From RGIG8775 sp045587785 (GTDB taxonomy: Bacteria > Bacillota > Clostridia > Oscillospirales > CAG-272), in contig JAZNDA010000075.1 of assembly GCA_045587785.1 (NCBI GenBank), positions 1 to 38,615 of the forward strand: DNA of 38,615 nt, read 5' to 3'. Positions 34,945 through 38,615 of this stretch are shown here, one piece after another. Position 1 is the first letter of the stretch, and every line of letters starts with the position of its first letter. The notes under the pieces were generated by a model. That model had not been told where the DNA came from. It saw only the letters and a list, made by a program, of their open reading frames with translations, and searched no databases. Position numbers and translations under genes: made by a program.

Positions 34945-35183
34945 ATGACAAAATATCCGTTAAAACCGAGCTATTACGCCAAGACCGCCATTTGGGGCGG
35001 CAACACATTAAAAAATGAATGGGCAAGGACTGTGATTTTGACAAGCTTGCCGAAAGTTGGGAGCTTACCGTGCGCGAAAACGCCGTAAGCATCATCGAAA
35101 GCGGCGACAGCTACTTTCTGCCTGCGGGCATGGGCGAGTATAACCTTTGCGGTAACGCCAAAAAACTACTCTCACGTATATAA
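34945..35183 (+). pseudogene. manA: Remnant of class I mannose-6-phosphate isomerase (manA)
   Basis: The ATG at 34945 opens MTKYPLKPSYYAKTAIWGG followed by NTLKNEW, the N-terminus of a ManA-type isomerase. At about 35019-35024 one base is missing, and the family sequence continues in the next frame as GKDCDFDKLAESWELTVREN. After about 30 more residues the frame jumps, near 35100, from the N-terminal region (AVSIIESG) directly to what looks like the family's extreme C-terminus (DSYFLPAGMGEYNLCGNAKK, then LLSRI and stop at 35181-35183). About 230 central residues, including the zinc ligands, are gone. The remnant therefore has one frameshift and one large internal deletion and cannot be active. 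Confidence 0.8.
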
Positions 35184-35290
35184 AACAAAAGGGGCTGTCG
35201 TTTAATTTTCCAAAACTGTAAAATTTTCGTTTTTAGCAAATAATCATTTGTTCAGTTTCTAAATGATGTCCGAGAACAAGATATAGAAAC

Positions 35291-35309
35291 GGGCGCCCAT
35301 TGGGAGCCC
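35291..35309. repeat. Short GC-rich inverted repeat
   Basis: GGGCGCCC-ATT-GGGAGCCC forms a 7-bp stem with one mismatch and is followed by CTACA. It resembles a short repeat motif common in gut Firmicute intergenic DNA. It lies just beyond the SLOG pseudogene and could slow transcription on either strand. Confidence 0.5.
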
Positions 35310-35315
35310 CTACAT

Positions 35316-35675
35316 TTACGGAAAATTGCAAACGGTCTTCTCTTGCTCAAAAAGAATAATTTTACACGTTTTTGGGGTCTTTTCGCAGTAGCGGATTACC
35401 GATTAGGTGCCTTTGGACTTACCGTCCCAGAACGCCAACACGGAATCCGCATAATCCACGATCTTCTTATTGCGCACGATTGGCGAGGCTCTTCCGTACA
35501 CCTTGTACTGCGGCAGAAATTCCGTAAGCGTGATGTCATGCGCTTTGGCGTATTTCAAGGCACATTCATCAATCCCCTTGGCACCGCCCGAAACGATCTC
35601 CATACAATCCACAGGCAAATATTCCTCTAAATTTTCCACTTTAAGATTCCGAGAACCGATCACAGCAATTTTCAT
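35316..35675 (-). pseudogene. SLOG-family (YspA/DUF2493-like) nucleotide-binding protein interrupted by an in-frame stop
   Basis: From the ATG at 35675, with GGAGGCAA at 35678-35685, 90 codons read as a SLOG Rossmann protein: MKIAVIGSRNL, then VSGGAKGIDECA, LTEFLPQYKVYGRASPIVRN and ADSVLAFWDGKSKGT. TAA at 35403-35405 stops it where homologs continue. Past it, in the same frame, come SVIRYCEKTPKTCKIILF and a second stop at 35316-35318. The 28 codons after the first stop look like the family's last strand and helix, so one substitution in a sense codon (for example AAA to TAA) explains the break. SLOG proteins bind nucleotides or related ligands; the exact role is unknown. A shortened 90-residue product could still be made. 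Confidence 0.7.
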
Positions 35676-35685
35676 AGTTGCCTCC

Positions 35686-35722
35686 AAAAAATAAAAAAGT
35701 GCGCCAACCGAAGTCCGCTCAC
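35686..35722 (-). terminator. Intrinsic terminator at the 3' end of the structured RNA
   Basis: On the minus strand GTGAGCGGAC-TTCG-GTTGGCGCAC (35699-35722) forms a helix of eight pairs with two mismatches capped by a TTCG loop, followed by TTTTTTATTTTTT (35686-35698). It lies between the RNA and the SLOG start codon, and the SLOG binding site begins right after the T-run. Confidence 0.75.
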
Positions 35723-35897
35723 AAAAAACGCAAACCCCGATTTGTTGCCACACAAATTTATGCAAAGATGGTTTGACCCGCTTACATAGTGGGAATTTAC
35801 ATTTTTATCAAATTCATTATGTAAGCGACAAAAAAAGGAGATAACTATCCCTTGTATGATAAAAACATTCTTTGCAGATTATTAAATTTGTGTGGCA
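35686..35897 (-). ncRNA. Predicted structured RNA of about 210 nt, unidentified family
   Basis: On the minus strand a promoter predicts a start at about 35896-35897, exactly where a 15-bp closing stem begins: TGCCACACAAATTTA (35883-35897 as read on minus) pairs perfectly with 35746-35760. A second stem, TGCAAAG/CTTTGCA (35870-35876 with 35761-35767), continues inward after a 6-nt bulge. Inside are two hairpins: AAGGGATA-GT-TATCTCCTT (about 35834-35852) and a 17-bp stem with a 2-nt bulge, GCTTACATA (35818-35826 with 35780-35788) extended by AATTT/AAATT around an 11-nt loop. An intrinsic terminator follows. Together they give a closed three-way-junction RNA. No open frame of note lies in it. 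It may act alone or as a leader controlling the SLOG gene. I cannot match it to a known class. Confidence 0.6.
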
Positions 35898-35902
35898 TTT
35901 TT

Positions 35903-35931
35903 ATTATATTACACCATTCGCGAATTGTAAA
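35903..35931 (-). promoter_or_regulatory. Promoter of the structured RNA
   Basis: On the minus strand TTTACA (35926-35931) and a perfect TATAAT (35903-35908) are 17 nt apart. The predicted start coincides with the first base of the closing stem of the RNA. Confidence 0.72.
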
Positions 35932-35962
35932 CACTTTTTAATCATTTTTGCCTTCAAAAACA

Positions 35963-35998
35963 ATACAAAAAAGGTGCGCCAATCAAAACCTGCACACC
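35963..35998 (-). terminator. Second, orphan terminator-like copy upstream of the structured RNA
   Basis: On the minus strand GGTGTGC (35992-35998) pairs with GCGCACC (35973-35979) and is followed by TTTTTTGTATTG. The sequence, with its TTTGCGTTTTT lead-in, is a diverged direct repeat of the terminator at 35686-35722 and its lead-in. No gene that it could end is present on that strand, since only the antisense of holA lies upstream. Confidence 0.6.
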
Positions 35999-36014
35999 GA
36001 AAAACGCAAAGCGG

Positions 36015-36043
36015 TTGACAAAACAGCGTTTTTGCGATATAAT
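36015..36043 (+). promoter_or_regulatory. Promoter of holA
   Basis: A perfect TTGACA (36015-36020) and a perfect TATAAT (36038-36043) are 17 nt apart, with a start near 36050 and a short leader before the ATG at 36074. Confidence 0.85.
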
Positions 36044-36073
36044 TAACTTAGTTTTCTGTGGGGAGAAAAGCCT

Positions 36074-37099
36074 ATGTTGAATGAGATGGATTTCAGAAAA
36101 AAACTAAAGGAACACCCGTCGGGAATTTTCCTTTTTATCGGTGACGAGGACTACCTGAAGGCATACTGCGTCACGGCGGCAAGACAAGCCGTTTGCCCGG
36201 ACGAGGGGCTGGCTTGCTTTAATGACATCACCATAAGCTTTTCCGAATACTCCGCCCAGGCACTTGAAAACGCACTCGCCGCACCGCCCATGATGACACA
36301 GATCAAGCTGGTCACCGTGCAGGCAATCGATTTTGGCGCCATGAAGCCCACCGACCAGAACGCCTTTTGCGACATTTTAGAGGCGTATCGGGACGATAAC
36401 TCCAATTTGCTTTTGCTGTCGGTGGTTCCAGGGGGCATCGACAGGGGGACGCAAAAAAAACCGTCCGCACTGTTTGCCCGTCTTTGCGAGCTGACACAGG
36501 TGGTCAGCTTTGACCCTGCCACGCCGCAAAAGCTTGCGGTATGGATACAGCGCCATTTCGCCAGCAAGCAGGTAAAGGTCAGCGATCAGAACGCAAGACT
36601 TCTGATGGAGATCAGCGGCACCGCCATGTATACGCTGTCCTCCGAGATCGAAAAGCTGTGCTACTACGTGCTGGCGCACGGCAGAGATGAGGTCACAGAG
36701 GAGGACATTCGAGAGGTTGCCATTCCCGTGGAGGACTGCGACACCTTTGCGCTCACCAACGCCGCCATGGCAGGCAAGCGACGCGAGGCACTTGATGCCC
36801 TCGCAGTTATGCGTGCAAGACAGGTGAAGCCCGAATATGTGTTTGGCGACATCTCACGCCTTTATTCCGAGCTGTATCTGACCAAGCTCTATCTGTCGAG
36901 CGGCAAAACCGTGTCGGACGTAGCATCGCTGTTCCGCATGCACCCCTACAAGGCAGGGCTGTACGTCAAGGCGATCGAAAAGGTTTCCTTTGACAGACTG
37001 CGCCACATCTTGGGGCTTTGCGTTTCTGCCGACCTTACCATGAAGAGCTACGGCAAGAGAGACTACGAACAGATCGAAAAACTTATTTGCTTGATATGA
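36074..37099 (+). CDS. holA: DNA polymerase III delta subunit
   Basis: This 341-residue clamp-loader subunit opens the sliding clamp. It has the three-domain delta layout: an N-terminal nucleotide-fold domain (GIFLFIGDEDYLKAYC, then APPMMTQIKLVTVQ), a lid domain containing ISGTAMYTLSSEIEKLCYY and EVTEEDIREV, and a C-terminal collar domain (FALTNAAMAGKRREALDAL, DYEQIEKLICLI). The family is divergent in sequence, but these blocks are typical of Firmicute HolA. In B. subtilis rpsT lies close by; no S20 gene is present here. GTGGGGAGAAA serves as binding site. Confidence 0.93.
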   Translation: MLNEMDFRKKLKEHPSGIFLFIGDEDYLKAYCVTAARQAVCPDEGLACFNDITISFSEYSAQALENALAAPPMMTQIKLVTVQAIDFGAMKPTDQNAFCDILEAYRDDNSNLLLLSVVPGGIDRGTQKKPSALFARLCELTQVVSFDPATPQKLAVWIQRHFASKQVKVSDQNARLLMEISGTAMYTLSSEIEKLCYYVLAHGRDEVTEEDIREVAIPVEDCDTFALTNAAMAGKRREALDALAVMRARQVKPEYVFGDISRLYSELYLTKLYLSSGKTVSDVASLFRMHPYKAGLYVKAIEKVSFDRLRHILGLCVSADLTMKSYGKRDYEQIEKLICLI

Positions 37100-37112
37100 T
37101 TAGGGTGATATT

Positions 37113-38336
37113 ATGACCGAAAACAATAAAAAAAACACCAAAAAGAAGCCATGGCGCAGAAAACGCCACATCATCGCAACCTATCTGCTCACGCCCATTG
37201 TCGGCGCTTATACTCGTCTGAGATATCACATTCGTGTGGAAAAATGCAAGGACAAAAGGCAGTATCTCATCCTTGCCAACCATCAGACCGGCTTTGACCA
37301 GTTCTTTATCACCATGATGTTCTCGGGTGCCGTGTATTACGTCGCCTCCGAGGATATCTTTTCCATGGGTCTGGCATCAAGGATCATCAAATTTTTAGTG
37401 TCCCCCATTCCCATCAAAAAATCCACCAACGATTCCCGCGCCGTGCGTCTTTGCCGTAAGGTGGCACTTGAGGGCGGCAGGATCGCCATTTTCCCCGAGG
37501 GCAACCGTACCTTCAGCGGAAACACCGAATTTATCAAGCCCTCCCTTGAACAGCTTGTCAGATTTCTCAGACTGCCCGTTGCTATTGTACATATCGAGGG
37601 CGGCTATGGCATAAAGCCCAGATGGAGCGACGTGATCCGCCGCGGCAAAATGCGCGCTTATATCCATAAGATCATTGAGGTTGAGGAATTTAACGCCATG
37701 TCAAGCGAGGAGCTTTGCGCATGCCTTAAAAATGCACTTTACGTCAATGATACCGATATTCCTGCCGAATATCATCACAAAAAGAGTGCCGAATATTTAG
37801 AGCGCATCATGTATTATTGCCCCACGTGCGGTCTTAGCGAGTGGCACAGCGAGGGCGATACCGCCACCTGTCTTGGGTGCGGACAGAAAATAAGATACCT
37901 GCCAAATCTCCGTATAGAGGGCGTAGATACCCCCTTCCCCTATGACACCATGGGTGCGTGGTACCGCGCGCAAAACGATTTTATGAATGCGCTTGATACC
38001 TCGCTTTATACAGACACCCCCGCCTATGAGGACACGGTGGACTTTTTCGAGGTCATCCCCGAAAAGAAAAAATATCCCATTGAGAAAAAAGCACACATTT
38101 CGCTTTACGGCGACCGATATGAGATCAAAACGGAGAAAGAAACGCTCACCTTCCCCTTTGTCGGCATCACCGCAGCGGCAGTGCTTGGCAAAAACAAGCT
38201 CAATTTCTACTTCGGTGAGCATATCTATCAGATCAGATCGCACAAGCGTTTTAACGCCGTCAAATATATGCATTTTTATTTCCGCCACACACATATTTTG
38301 AAAGAAGATCCCGTGGACCAATTTTTAGGGCTCTAA
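37113..38336 (+). CDS. PlsC-type 1-acyl-glycerol-phosphate acyltransferase with C-terminal zinc ribbon and extra domain
   Basis: Residues about 20-200 form a lysophospholipid acyltransferase domain, with the catalytic NHQTGFD at 56-62 (H57, D62) and the glycerol-phosphate binding block FPEGNRTFSG at 127-136. One hydrophobic segment near 20-35 should place it at the membrane. Residues 236-256 are a zinc ribbon, C236, C239, C253, C256 (CPTCG and CLGCG). The last 140 residues are a beta-rich domain (HISLYGDRYEIKTEKETL) that I do not recognise. Ordinary PlsC has about 200-250 residues, so this 407-residue form is an unusual fusion. It follows holA by 13 nt and is probably co-transcribed. Confidence 0.88.
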   Translation: MTENNKKNTKKKPWRRKRHIIATYLLTPIVGAYTRLRYHIRVEKCKDKRQYLILANHQTGFDQFFITMMFSGAVYYVASEDIFSMGLASRIIKFLVSPIPIKKSTNDSRAVRLCRKVALEGGRIAIFPEGNRTFSGNTEFIKPSLEQLVRFLRLPVAIVHIEGGYGIKPRWSDVIRRGKMRAYIHKIIEVEEFNAMSSEELCACLKNALYVNDTDIPAEYHHKKSAEYLERIMYYCPTCGLSEWHSEGDTATCLGCGQKIRYLPNLRIEGVDTPFPYDTMGAWYRAQNDFMNALDTSLYTDTPAYEDTVDFFEVIPEKKKYPIEKKAHISLYGDRYEIKTEKETLTFPFVGITAAAVLGKNKLNFYFGEHIYQIRSHKRFNAVKYMHFYFRHTHILKEDPVDQFLGL

Positions 38337-38379
38337 TATATTATGGCGCAACGCTTTTTCTCTCGGCTGTTTTTGTATT

Positions 38380-38615
38380 CAATGGTTCTTCAAACAAAAA
38401 ATAAAATTTCAAAAAGAAATGCCGTTTTCTCGGGGCTCTGCCCCGAACCCCGCGAGCTTTAAAAAGCTCAACCAAACCTTTGCCGCAAAGGTAAAATATA
38501 ATCTGTATGTAGCCATTTTGCGAGCGAAAACATTAAAGCAATACGGGCAACAGATGCGCCGTCATTTTGGACGACGTCCCAAATGACGCCGTGTGACGTC
38601 CGAAAAAAGAAACGG
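38380..38615. repeat. Dispersed intergenic hairpin repeat (copy 3), cut by the window end
   Basis: The 279 nt after the acyltransferase gene hold no gene. Hairpins include TCGGGGC-TCT-GCCCCGA (38430-38446), GAGCTTT-AA-AAAGCTC (38454-38469) and an imperfect palindrome near 38562-38590 (CGTCATTTTGG facing CCCAAATGACG). The order GAGCTTT hairpin plus GGGG-CAGAG-CCCC hairpin is the reverse complement of the end of the copy at 24501-24545, and the GTCATTT module also recurs there. No clear terminator for the acyltransferase transcript is seen apart from these hairpins. Confidence 0.75.

Noticed and set aside
35746..35897. MITE-type mobile element with 15-bp terminal inverted repeats
   Set aside because: No target site duplication is visible next to the arms, and the promoter and terminator positions fit an RNA gene better; kept only as the alternative explanation.
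35834..35920. Small plus-strand gene after the AAAGGAG at 35833-35839
   Set aside because: The following ATG is about 15 nt away and gives only nine codons; the purine run is part of a hairpin of the minus-strand RNA.

Overview
The window reads as chromosomal DNA from a spore-forming-lineage Clostridium-type Firmicute (class Clostridia, probably an uncultured gut member; the exact family cannot be told from sequence alone). The signs are strong AAGGAGG ribosome binding sites, sigma-A promoters of the TTGACA-17-TATAAT type, a conserved yicC-remA-gmk-rpoZ-priA-def-fmt-rsmB-rlmN-prpC-prkC-rsgA-thiN-spoVM gene order like that of Bacillus subtilis, and a 28-codon spoVM gene. GC content is moderate, with AT-rich intergenic spacers.

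Layout. 1-6420 (minus): a sugar-type ABC importer operon made of a giant secreted substrate-binding protein with extra beta-rich modules, two MalF/MalG-type permeases and a secreted NHL-repeat protein that runs off the left edge. It is driven by a clear promoter at 6391-6419 through a roughly 210-nt structured leader. 6917-8686 (minus): nifS-nifU iron-sulfur assembly genes with their own promoter and terminator. 8747-9322: a small M50 site-2 protease. 9346-13445: a tightly overlapped potABCD polyamine importer whose PotD carries both a lipobox and a C-terminal membrane helix. 13468-16730: a promoter embedded in a 16-bp inverted repeat drives a fold-type-I aminotransferase, trpS and a WecA/TagO-type glycosyl-phosphate transferase, ending in a bidirectional terminator. 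16741-17915 (minus): efp and a Cys/Asp-rich zinc-ribbon protein. 17997-32865: the long yicC-to-spoVM housekeeping and signalling operon, ending in a YgiQ-type radical SAM gene and a terminator. 32968-34844 (minus): lepA. 34883-35931: a decayed interval holding a manA remnant, a SLOG-family gene cut by one in-frame stop, and a compact structured RNA gene with its own promoter and terminator. 36015-38336: holA and a PlsC-type acyltransferase fused to a zinc ribbon. 38380-38615: a repeat related to those at 24200 and 32930.

How the genes work together. The window is mostly core metabolism and information processing (translation start and fidelity: def, fmt, trpS, efp, lepA, rsgA, rsmB, rlmN; replication: priA, holA; transcription: rpoZ; nucleotide supply: gmk) with the PP2C phosphatase and PASTA kinase pair that signals from the cell wall. 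The accessory parts are the two importers and the lepA-holA interval. The most interesting unexplained signal is the predicted RNA at 35686-35897 (minus). A promoter places its start exactly at the first base of a 15-bp closing stem, and an intrinsic terminator follows the structure. A related terminator duplicated 275 bp away hints at an earlier tandem copy.
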